Made by a program: the position numbers and the translations under genes | Notes under the pieces: generated by a model | The model's database searches: none | What the model was told of the DNA's origin: nothing | The model's input: only the letters and a program-made list of their open reading frames with translations | Shown here: one piece after another, positions 24,585 to 35,100 of the stretch | Layout: each line of letters opens with the position of its first letter | Numbering within the stretch: position 1 is the stretch's first letter | Assembly: GCA_037176885.1 (NCBI GenBank) | Contig: JAWWNJ010000025.1 | Span: 558,001 to 622,000 of the forward strand | Reading direction: 5' to 3' | DNA from: Favolaschia claudopus | Lineage: Eukaryota > Basidiomycota > Agaricomycetes > Agaricales > Mycenaceae | Length of the DNA: 64,000 nt

Positions 24585-24592
24585 CGGAATTC
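24585..24592. repeat. Right copy of 8-bp target-site duplication (CGGAATTC)
   Basis: Matches 20231-20238 and closes the three-copy array. This shows that the array as a whole occupies one insertion site. Confidence 0.8.
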
Positions 24593-24764
24593 GGAGGTCG
24601 TAACACGTGGATACCGCATCACCCACCGACTCAAGGTTGTCCCACAACTGTATTATCTAACAGCATTTTGCGTGTTGATCGTTTACTGATATGTCGCCGC
24701 GCTACAAACCTCGGCCCAACACTGAGCCATTATTACCCTACACCCACTTCTTCCTCCTACCGTC

Positions 24765-27223
24765 ATGGTCGACGTCGGAGGGACATTGCCACATGAAAAG
24801 AAGGGCTCCCCCCTCGCTATTCGCAGTGGTCTAGCCGTCAAGTCTTTGGACAATGTCAACGAACCTAGTCTCGACCCCAGACTCAGTCTCTCTTCCAGCT
24901 CGCGGCCAGAGACGCTCCGAGACGGACAGCCATATACACATCCCGGGCCGGCGGAAAAGTCACCCTCAGTTGATGGGGTGCTCTATGTGGGCGTTTCTTG
25001 ATTGTTCAAATCTACTTCGCTCTTACTCGACTCTGTTTCAGGTGGAGTTTGAACCTGGGGATACGCGGAACCCACCTTCCTTTCCTCGTCCCAAAAAATG
25101 GGTCGTCACGTCGTTTGCTTGCTTTTCCACTTTAATGGCTTGTGCGTTACTGCATTTTCAACCACTTCCCCTTCTTTAACAGGACGCAAATAGCGTCTGC
25201 TGCTGCGGCCTATAACCTAGGATTTCCGTCCATGACTGTATTGCAATTTTTCAACTAGGTGTACCTACAGCTGCTTATTCAACATTAGAAAGACCTCAAT
25301 TGCTCAGAATTCCAAGCCACAGTGGGATTCATAGTTTTCACTCTAGGGTTCGGGCTTGTGCCCCTTGTCTCTTCGAGCTTCAGCGAAGAGTTTGGGCGCC
25401 AGCCTCTTTATATCGGAAGTGCAACTGGTTTCACGATGATGTATCTATTAATTGCCCTGTAAGTGTTTTGACCCAACTTCTAGAGTAGCTGCTCATCTAT
25501 TCATCGTCTCTGCGGTTTAGATCTAAAAACATCCAAACTGTTACGGCGGCCCGGTTTTTGCAGGGATCATTTGGGTCCACTTTTGCCACCATGGTACGTC
25601 TGCCGAAATAGTTGCTGATCAACCATCGAACTTTATTTACAGGTTGGCGGTACAATAGCAGGTTCGTATCCCATTCGTTCATGAACTTTGTCCCGCGGAT
25701 TCCGGTTTACTCATTTCCTTATGCGAACTTGAGATCTCTGGATACCTCGCGAGTAAGCATGGCATTCAATCTTCCCCAAAGTTTGTCAAGCGTCCTCATC
25801 CTTCTTGCTTTGAGACGAGGACTACCGATGGCAATTTTTTCACTGGCGGCCCTTGCCGGATCAGGGTTAGGTCCGCTTTCCGCCGGCTGGATCGAAATGA
25901 ATCCTAGACTGCAATGGCGTTGGATACAATGGATACAGATGATGTATGCTGAACGATTCTTCTTCTCCTCTACATTCTCTCACGATCTCAGAATTTGTGG
26001 CATTTATTCCCTCCTGCTTCCTTTTGCCATGAAGGAAACTAGATCCTCAATTTTGTTAACGCGTTTGGCGAAGAAAATCCCCAACGAAACCGGTGATGAC
26101 CGATACCGTGCCCGGATTGAAGACCAAAGAGCTAGTCTAAGGTCTTTAATAATTCTTTCTTGCACACGCCCCGTCCGTAAGAACACCATACTTTTGAACA
26201 GCATACAAAATTCAACCGTCTTCTTTTAGACCTTCTATTCACAGAACCGGTGGTTTCGGCGTTCAGTGTATTACTGCTCTTTCTTCGCCACTTCGACTTC
26301 TGAAGCCGTTTCAGCTGTGGATCGGTTTCCTGTGGGGCGTGATGTTTACAATGATAGAGTTCGTATATGCACGCTGAAGTATAGACATCAATAATTGTGC
26401 CTAACCGCAGGTCCATACCCGGAATATTTCGCGACTTGCACGGATTCAACGTTGGCCAGGAGGGATTGGCGTTTACATCTATAGCGTGGGTATGAATGGG
26501 TTGCGGAAAACGTTGACTGATGCGCTGATAGAGTTGGCGCCTTCCTCGGTTTTGCCACAAATTTCTATCAAGAGCGTTTATATCAGTTCGTTGCGAACAT
26601 TGCCGAAATGCTCAGGTTGACCGTTCACTAGTCAGCACTTCGAACGGCGAGGTCCCGAGGCGCGACTTATCTTGGCTTGCGCTGCTGCCGTCATGCTACC
26701 CATTAGCATGTTCATTTATGCCTGGTGCTCGTTCCCTTGGGTGCATTGGATATCCTTGGTGATTGCCATAACCGTGAGTTCTCTTTTATATTTCAACCTG
26801 CTCTGCAATCCAAAGGTCAGGTTTACATCTGGGCGACATTCACTGTGTATCTCTCCGTGTTCAGTTATTTGGCAGACTGGTACGCGTTGATGTTGACTGC
26901 CAGGCGAAATATTGAAGGATTAAATGTAGTTATGGACCCTTCGCATCCTCGGCTTTGGCCGGCCAAAGTCTGTGCAGTAAGAATTTTCGGTTGCAACTTT
27001 GTACGAGTTCTAAGTTGCATTTTCAGGAAATTTGATGGCCACAATTTTCCCCTTGTTCACCAAGCAGATGTACTCGAATCTGGGATACAATTGGGCAAAC
27101 ACCATGTTCGCTCTCATTGCTACGATCATGGTACCAATCCCTTTTGTGCTTTTCTTTTTCGGACCTGCGATTCGGGGAAGAAGCCGATTTTCTCGACTGG
27201 TTATGCAGCAGCAACCAAATTAG
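24765..27223 (+). CDS. MFS transporter, DHA1-like (polyamine/drug:H+ antiporter type)
   Basis: Family role: a 12-helix plasma-membrane antiporter exporting drugs or polyamines. The hydrophilic N-terminus starts MVDVGGTLPHEKKG. Splicing across short introns restores RPKKWVVTSFACFSTLMAS, KDLNCSEFQATVGFIVFTLG, EEFGRQPLYIGSATGFTMMY, SKNIQTVTAARFLQGSFGST, VGGTIADLWIPRERGLPMAI, SAGWIEMNPRLQWRWIQWIQ, MKETRSSILLTRLAKKIPNE and, near the C-terminus, YGPFASSALAGQSL. The typical DHA1 motif C region (AALAGSGLGPLSAGW) is present. More than ten introns are implied, all GT-AG, and I saw no disabling break. The tandem element array ends about 170 bp upstream and may sit in or near this gene's promoter. The substrate cannot be deduced. 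Confidence 0.88.
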
Positions 27224-27602
27224 AGCTGCGAAAGCGTTACTATTATAGTATTACTATCTTCACCGAGAATCTTAATGCAAACCATACATAGATGGCATTG
27301 ACACATACGCACGTTTTTCTTAAAATCAATGCCAGTGAAACCTGATATACACATACATGTCAGTGATGTCACGTTGAGCTTAGTCTGCCAGAGGCAGAGT
27401 CAGAGAGTGAGCCAACCTGCGCAAGCTACGGATCCCTATCTGACAGGAATATCCTGAGTAACACGAAGGTTGAACGGAATTGATCTACTCTGCCTCTGGG
27501 AGACTAGTTGAGCTGGCAGAGAAATACTTCCCGATGTCCGAGAAAGTACGCAAAAAGCTTTACAACTGAATTCGCCAAAATCCCGGTGATACATTTAAAT
27601 AA
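27224..27602. other. Spacer between convergent genes
   Basis: This holds the 3' ends of the MFS and sedolisin transcripts. I see no further gene. Confidence 0.5.
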
Positions 27603-30221
27603 TCAAACGAGTTGTTGCAGTCTCAGGAAGTCGGGGGTTCCCAGACCAGTGACGGGATCCCAACCAGTAGTGGCAGTAAATCCGCTGTCAGTTCAAATTA
27701 TCAATTTTCTTTCAATTCGCAGAGAAAGAAATCACGTACGTTTGACCGCACCCAGGATTTGATCTGCGTTGAACCATCAATTGCGATCACACGTCAATGT
27801 TCGAAAAGCTTACCCGGACACAATATCGTTGAAACCCGATTTGGCAGTTGAGTAAATCAGGGGGTTCAAGAAGCCGAGAGGTGCTGGAACGTTTTGAATG
27901 AGAGTTTTCAGTGAAAACTTCACGTTCACTACTCACCTTTGCCCTGCGAAATGCGGAAGTCGTTCAGAAGGGAAACAATGCCGGCTACGGTCTATGCCCA
28001 ATGTTAGCTAGATGAAGTGAAAGTCTTTCAATTGCGCGGCAACATACCGGCGAGCTAGCACTCGTTCCACCAACAGAACTATTGAAAAATCTCAGATATC
28101 ATTCATAACAAGCGCAAGACGACGTACGAGGTTCTTCCACTGATGACAACCTGGAAACCGCTTGCAGCGGCAGAAACGTCGGGGTACGCTCTTCCGCTAG
28201 CGTTGAACAGGCCGGAGAACTTTAATGGTGTCCGGTAAATCAAGTTGTCATCGCGTAAAATAACAGATCTAAGCACCTTGGTCCCGAGATTGGTCAGGAA
28301 GGGCGTCACAGAGGAGGTCTGGTAAGACGGCTGGGAGAAATATCTTCAAAGACATTCGCTTCAGCGTCCTTGGTTGAATACATATATCAAGCCTAATTCT
28401 CACCTCGAGAAGCCACCACCTGTGAAGCTGACTGCGACTTCAGGATTAACGCGAGTGGTTCCCCCGACGGCAGTGACGAAGGGGCAGCTTCAGAATAACA
28501 GTCAATACAAATATATCTGAGTGTTTTGAAACGCACCTGGCCGGGAATGCGGGTTGGAAGATCTTTCTGTTGGTACCTGATTCGAGACTTTGAGAAAGAC
28601 TGCAGCCAACGAAAGTTAATTCATGTACCATCATTGGTCAGGCAGTCGCCGCCACCAACACTATCAGCCGGTCAGCTCATTTCAACACAGGATGAATTTT
28701 GCACAGACCCCTCGTCTCCAGAAGAGAACATGATGGAAGCCCCGCGAGCCCCGAGTTGAGCGAACAGATTGCAGACTGAGACCGCGTAATCCTGAGGTAC
28801 GGTCTGTTCGTCGTCGCCGTAGCTGGTGGTCTAAGGGAAGAAACTAAGTCGAAATTCGCGCCATGAACATATGCTACTAACGAATGTTTGAGGGATCACG
28901 GTCTGGTTGAGAACAAAGTTCAACCAGTCGAGGTACGGTTCGTTGGTGTTGGTAGGGGTGAATGTGTCCTTGATGAAAGGAGGGCTGCCGCCTGTAGAGT
29001 AGTAGATATTCGGCGTCGGGAAGGAGATACCCTCTGTGTATTCTGCAAAAGAGAGAAATTAATGAGTCTTTTCATTCCGGCAAATTACGATTTTACGGAT
29101 GTCAAGGTTAGCCTGCACGCAAAAATCAGCACAGTAGATATTCGCATACAAGAAGGCCTTACCTCCACTCCGGGCTGCGACTGCGAGTTTCCACCGCCGT
29201 TGACCTGTACGTGCTGGAACGTGCCGCCAACAGCATCAGTCCTGAACCTTGAGAAGAAGGTCTATAAGAGGCCTGATTAGTACAGCGCTCGAGGGAAATG
29301 TCATGCATCATGACCTGTAGATCTAGCAAATGTTTTGAGCCAATGACCGATCGACTAGTTTGATTTTCACTCACCAGCATCGTTGGCGAATTCGTCGAGG
29401 TATCCGGCAACACCGAGTTTGTTGGTAGCAGTAGCTTTCGGGACGTAGTTGGTGGTGTTGTACATCGCGCGCAGGCAAGCAGGAGTCACGGTGGATCCGC
29501 ATGAAGCAGGGACAGCAAGAGGCGAGATCTCAGCCGCAAAAGAGGCAGCGTCGTCGACCAGAGATGCGGGCTTCGTTTCGATGAAGCTGGTGGAACGCAT
29601 GCTGTGGAAGGTGCCGAAGTATGTGGTCGGCGTGATTACGTCGATGTGGGAGTGCAGCTCAGCGGGAAGCGAGTATTCCATCGTGCGAACGACGGAAGAA
29701 CCAGAGGCAGGGTGGTGGTATACGCCGTACTTGGTGTCGAGCATGCGTTCGGCTTGAGCGACCGAGACGTGGATAGAAATCCATTCGCCCCCCGCAGAAC
29801 GGAAGTGGGCATCGTCAGGGTTGATACCGTGGTGCTGGAGCCACGCCTCGACGGCTTCGACCGAATCCGGATGGGGTGCGACTAACGCATCAACCTCGGC
29901 CTTCGAGAGATGCTGGCCATATCTAGAGCATGGAATGGTGAGGGAATGGACTTACAAAAGCGTCAGAGACTACACGCACCTCTCGTGGTCAGGGTCGCTG
30001 ACTTCGTAGAGGGAAGAAATCAGCTCGTCGAGTTTGTTCTGCTTCAGGCCGATGCGCATCTCAAGCAAGTGGTCCTCCGCAGGCGTCGAGTGGAATTCCC
30101 ATCCGCGGGGAACTTCGACCCAGCGGTGCTTGAGGGAGGGGTTGTCCCATCGCTTGCCGGAGAAAGGCTTGGCGCTGCTGAGGCCAGCAAAGACAACGAT
30201 GAAAGTCGACAGGAACAGCAT
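27603..30221 (-). CDS. Secreted sedolisin (peptidase family S53, tripeptidyl-peptidase-like)
   Basis: Family role: acid serine-carboxyl protease, usually secreted. The start [19 protein letters not shown] is a signal peptide. The activation prodomain follows ([42 protein letters not shown]). The mature domain contains [20 protein letters not shown], whose Glu and Asp fit the family's catalytic acidic pair. It also has [20 protein letters not shown], a VGGTSASSP segment with the nucleophile Ser, and the C-terminal [20 protein letters not shown] with the Ca2+-site region. Many short introns interrupt it. The stop is the TCA complement at 27603-27605. No transmembrane anchor is seen. Exon limits in 28100-29100 are approximate. 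Confidence 0.9.
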
Positions 30222-31534
30222 ATCGACCAGTCCGAGTCGGAGGGGAAGGGTACGACCACGAGCGCATTGCCGTTGCTTAAGTATGTTACCTGATGTCTTC
30301 TAGAACGCCCCATGTTATCTCGAGCACGCGCTATGAGTCGCGAGTAACCACGAGGAGCGGAGGATAGAAGGTATGATGATCCCAGGCAGTGTCAAAGAAG
30401 TCCGGAGAACATATGCAAGATAGGATACCCCGCAACCGGACGGAACGGTAGGTGCTACCGCTTACCATCCGGGTGAGTTGCACGGCCAATGGAAGCCCAC
30501 GGATGGCGAATAATGGCCTCAATATGGTCTCAAAACCCAAATCACGACTTCCAATTGACTTCCGAAGTCTTGGCATCTTTCGATGCTGCGCTGGCACACA
30601 TGCCGCCATACAGTACGGGAGATTCAAAGGCGCCTTATACGAGTCCCCACAAGATTCGAGTCTGAGTCGATACAGTTCAGTCGAAAGGTACCCCATGGCC
30701 ATAGACGTGGAAGAGAACAAGGAAGCTGTCACACAAAAACTCGAAAGTTCCTGTTTTCTCAGCTAATCCACCAGTCACAGAATCCATTTCTTTGTGTCGA
30801 GCTACAACCGAAGCGGATGTTCGTGCCCAGCGTCAAAATAGGCACAACTACTCTACTATATTCACCATTTCGACTAAAAAGTATGGCAATGTTAGCCCAA
30901 CAGCTGGGCTAAAAATCCAAGGCTCCTTCAGGCGCAACAGGCTTTGGCTCCAGCCTATGGGATTGCAACGAGTCTCAATGAGATTCAGACGAGAAATCAG
31001 AGACTGGAAAGGCATAAGATCCGTCGAGTTCCTCCCTCCCTCACTCCCTGACGCGACAGGAGCTTGGCCGGATGCAAACGGCGTACGAGCAGAGTACTAT
31101 AGCCACGTAGACTGAATCCAGCGAGAGAACAGCAGATGATGAGCGACATTCACAAAACCTGCGCAATCTTGCAATTGGGGTTCGCCCGTCGACGAGCACA
31201 ATATGGGGCAATATAGCATAAATCCTTCGTGGTCAGGGCCCACAAACCTAAGGTCGTGGATCAAATACGCCCTGCGCTGAGGGTGGCTTCGAGCCTTCGA
31301 CTTGATGACACCCATTTCAGGAATGTATCCAAAAATGGATTTTGTAGTTCGATGAACCATCATGAGCGCCTGTCCTTCCCAAAATTGGTTTCAAGTCAAA
31401 ATCGGTCTCGGCCAGCGATTCTCGAGTGATACTACACAAGGGCATATAAATTAGTATCCCAAGAATTATCATAAAACCTGCTTCAATACAAGCTTGCATG
31501 AAAGCTCCCCTCCAATAACATTACCCCGTCGCGC
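30222..31534. other. Intergenic region (sedolisin promoter side, SEC72 3' side)
   Basis: Frames on either strand (30331-30732 -, 30452-30766 +, 31097-31363 -) overlap and show no recognisable motifs. I see no convincing gene or RNA. Confidence 0.4.
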
Positions 31535-32378
31535 CTAGTTTGCCTCAATAGCGACAAGAGGTTTTTCGGTTCTGTTCTCCTCCAGTTTAGTGTCAATCTC
31601 CGCCAAAAACGCCAGAAGCTCCTAGGAGGAAAATTAGAAACAGCCGTCAGTACAATAAAATGGCACACACCGTGTTTGCAGGCTCATACGACAGCCCAAG
31701 CTTGAGTGCCTCAGATGCCTCCGGCAGCCGTCCCATCGCTACCAGCGTCTTTGCTTTTCGCACATGGCCCTTTGTCCAATTTCTCCGCAGAGCAATAACC
31801 ATCTCCGCGTCTGCGAGCGCCGAGATGTAGTCTCGCCCTTCGAGGTATGCAGCCGACCGGTTAGAGACGACGGTAGAGAGCTCTTCGCGCATAAATTGGT
31901 TGGCTTCCCATGGTGGACGCTGCACTGCTATCGAAGCCGCCATATTGTACTTCTTGATTGCGTTGACGTGGTCTCCCCTCTTGAACAGCGTCTGAACACA
32001 AATATGAGCTAGAGCACGATGCAAGAGGTAGAACACGCGCACGTTTCCCTCCTCCTTCGTCTGCGTTACCATCTGCGTAAGCTTTTGCGAAATGACATTC
32101 GACGGCGGTGGACACAGTAGCGTCGGGTTTCCAACAAGAATTTTGGAGAGACGGTTCAGATTTATGTAGTCCACTTTACAGTCCGTGCATTTTTCGAGTT
32201 TATGCGGCGCACAGAGGGCGAGGTTGCTGTCCTGCGAGAGAGCAATAGGCGTTTGTATAAAGTCCGCGTCGATAATTGCTTGCAATGCGGGGTCTATCGT
32301 AGGTTGGGGTGCAGGTTGGGCGGGTCCATGGGAGTGGTTATGTACCTCTCCGGGAGCATGGGTATGTGAGTGGGACAT
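31535..32378 (-). CDS. SEC72: SEC72-like TPR subunit of the post-translational ER translocon
   Basis: Family role: Sec72 is a cytosolic TPR protein of the Sec62/63 complex that docks chaperones or signal sequences for post-translational import. Exons are 31671-32378 and 31535-31621. The N-terminus is histidine-rich (MSHSHTHAPGEVHNHSHGP). Next come LALCAPHKLEKCTDCKVDYI and NRLSKILVGNPTLLCPPPSN. TPR-like helices follow (GDHVNAIKKYNMAASIAVQR, VVSNRSAAYLEGRDYISALA, KAKTLVAMGRLPEASEALKL). The tail is ELLAFLAEIDTKLEEN. ATG 32378 is chosen. An in-frame ATG at 32453 would add 25 residues with a hydrophobic stretch. The gene shares a short divergent promoter with the TPT1-like gene. Confidence 0.8.
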
Positions 32379-32480
32379 GGTAGAAGGCAAAGAGAGTCTC
32401 CGCCACGTCGCGCCAATTACCAAAAGCGGAGTAATCCTAGCAAATGTAAACACCCGAAATTAATTAAATAATTAGAATCT
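32379..32480. promoter_or_regulatory. Short bidirectional promoter between SEC72 and the TPT1-like gene
   Basis: Only 102 bp separate the two divergent start codons, so the core promoters must overlap. The AT-rich stretch TTAATTAAATAATT lies near 32460-32473. Confidence 0.55.
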
Positions 32481-33463
32481 ATGCTCTCTAGGACACTCTA
32501 TGCCTCCCAACTAAATGCTTTAAGATATATCTCATCGACCTCCGCTGAGGATCTATCTGTGGTCTTCAATCGACGGCTCAAATGGCTTCTGCGTCATGGC
32601 GCTGTACCGCCGACTTTGACTTTGCGCCCCGACGGTTTTGCTCGCATTGACGATATCGTAGGTTGAAGGATCGTTCCGGCGCTATCTGAGTCTGAGTCTA
32701 TGCAGAGGAGGCTACCTCTCTTCCGTAAATTCGCGCCCATCGAATTCGACGACTTTCTTGCGGAGGATCAGTCACAATTCTTCAAGATTATACAGGAATA
32801 CGATCACAGGACTGGCCATGACTCCTTTTGGATTCGAGCACGAACAGGGCATACGATCAAGGTATGCGGCTTCGCATTCTATAACCTGAAGCCAGGAGTG
32901 TTGAGATTATCGCGCAGTCCATTGACTGGTCTGTAAGGCGACTTGATTCTCCCGAAAACGTGCCTCCTCTGGTGTGCCCTCTGGATCTAGAAACATGGGC
33001 TTATGCTCGTACGTCTCCTCTGTATTGTCCATGCATCAGCGCTAATTTGTTGGCCGTAGAGCATTACGGGATCCCCCCAGAAACCGACGGCCTCATCCGC
33101 CTCCGTGCCATATCGGCGAAGGAAAACTTTGGTCAGTCTATCCGGACTGCATGACCGTATGTATATACCAACATTCTGTTCGCAGACACCAGCCATGTCT
33201 TCGCATTTCTCGACGTCAACAAAATGCTCGCCTCCCGCATCCCCCTCTGGCGGAGCATGCGTAGCCGCATGACATGGCTCACCACCGGGGATCCCACCGG
33301 CGTGCTTCCCCCCGAGATGTTCCTGGACGCGACCCAGTACGAGGTCGATCGGCAGACGCTCATCTCGGTGCCCGAAAATGTCCAGTCTAGGGCCTTGCCA
33401 GACAGTCAGGTTCCTGGCTTAGCCGACGAGCTTGGAGATGGGACGGTCAGTGTCGGCGCCTAG
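32481..33463 (+). CDS. Diverged TPT1/KptA-like RNA 2'-phosphotransferase paralogue
   Basis: Exons: 32481-32657, 32706-32861, 32906-33008, 33060-33131 and 33186-33463. Phases agree throughout. Similarity to Tpt1: FNRRLKWLLRHGAVPPTLTL and RPDGFARIDDI match the N-terminal lobe (Arg and His of the LLRH motif). SFWIRARTGHTIK matches the RANQGHSI segment. FAFLDVNKML corresponds to the IFIDVARAI strand. Two hallmark motifs of the second lobe are missing or altered: no HGT, and GLIRLRAISAKENF stands where canonical members have SRMxRNHIHFA. The N-terminal 20 residues could be a mitochondrial presequence. Activity is therefore uncertain, since it may have lost NAD+/RNA chemistry or changed substrate. 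A canonical TPT1 lies at 52485-53491. Confidence 0.7.
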
Positions 33464-35100
33464 ACTGTAATATACATCTTGGGCGTGCCTACACGGATAC
33501 CGGGCTGCACGCTTGTCTCACACATCCCGGTTCCTTACGCGTATGTATTGGATTTTCAGAGCATAGAATGACTCGAACGTCTTGCCGTCCAGCTGTCAGT
33601 GGACGCATGAACCTCGAGGCGAACTGGTGCCTTTTGTTTGCCTATACTTCGCGGCAACAGAAACAATGTAGAAACACAGTCGGACAGTGTGGCATAGAAA
33701 TTGTCTTGTTATACCAAATCTCCTCGAAACATACATGCCCGGGCGCTGAACTTTTCGTTAGACACACCGTCTTTTCCCCTCTATCCTCCTGCCTGCATAT
33801 CCACCGTATCTCAGTCTGCCGGAGTCATTGCATCCGGAATTCTCATTAGCCTCAACGTGGGTATTTCCAAAGGACAAGGGGGTCCCAACAGTTTCCTCCC
33901 GAAAACGATCCAGCCTCAACGAAAAAAAGACGAACCGAATTAAACTGAACGAGCAGCTTCAAACGAACGAGTCGCTCGCCGGTCATCATAAAAGATTAGC
34001 ATTTCAGACCATGCATGCATACGAAGACTTGCAATTTCAATTCGAAGATTGAGTTGGAGCATATACGTTACCGTTGTTTTGCTGACTGAAATTGATACAA
34101 CCGTGGAAGGAGGACCGCTTGCAATAGCTATAACTGTAGCCTATAGCCTATGCAGAAGCGGCGCTCTCGACAGCTCTCGATTCAGATCACATTCAGAAAA
34201 AAAAGTTTCCCGACACACCATGCCGAGAGAAATAAATGTATGGATGAATGATTATGTTCTGGAGTCGCGTGTGGTCCTCTATGCTCCTCCTGTACACCGC
34301 CGAAGACGGGACTGATCTGCGATTCAAGAGTAATCCGTTCATGCGAAGGTGACCGCGCGAGGTATCGGAAATTGAGAACAATGCAGAGCCCTTGAAACCA
34401 TGGAGGCCGCATTATGGAAGCAGATCGAATACAAAGTGGACTCCACTGCATGTCTTCTCCCGCAACAGAAGTCTGCTGGTGTTCTTGGCCACAAGAAAAA
34501 AACGGACGAAATTTTCCGGGGAGTGAAAAAACCGCGAGAACAAAAAGCCACAGAGCACACCGCGCAGAACAATGTCAACATCGCTGTCGCAATCGTGGGA
34601 CGGAGCAGCGGGTGTATACCGAGCCTCGGACGTGCATTGAGCAATAGAGGTGTTCGGGACCGAAGCAAACAAACATATGGATCCCGTGGGACGACAGAAG
34701 TGAATAAAAAAAGAGCCCGTCCAACGTATGCCTCGCATCGGCGGAGGGCAGTCAAAGGAGCTGGGAGCTTCGCGGGAACCTATTTTTTGGGAACCCACAC
34801 CGCTCAAAAGTCAAAGTGAAACGCAGATCATGTATGGTTCCATGGAGGCATTTATTGTTGTATACTTCGACATCCTACCAAGGCGCGGAGTCTTGGCTCG
34901 TGGGACAAGAGTGGGCCAGTACAGCCTCGGTCGTCAATACACGAGACGACGGCACTAACCGGAAGTAGATTGAGTAGTCTCACAGCTGATCAAGAGTTTG
35001 AGACTCCGCTCACTCACGGATTGGAGATTGGGGGAATCCGACCGACCCAGTATTACACTGAGACTTCGGCTGGAAAGCTGCAGATTACAGGCTTCGGCCG
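33464..35100. other. Intergenic region without a recognisable gene
   Basis: About 1.6 kb between convergent genes. At 34339-34819 several open frames lie on both strands at once, none with recognisable motifs, which suggests chance. A paired palindromic stretch, AATAGCTATAACTGTAGCCTATAG (positions 34124-34147), is of no clear function. Confidence 0.4.

Noticed and set aside
24765..27223. MFS transporter as a pseudogene because its frames are scattered
   Set aside because: Short GT-AG introns with matching phases reconnect all the conserved segments, so the gene looks intact.
34339..34819. Overlapping open frames on both strands (up to 139 aa)
   Set aside because: Several frames are open simultaneously without any motif, which suggests composition rather than coding.
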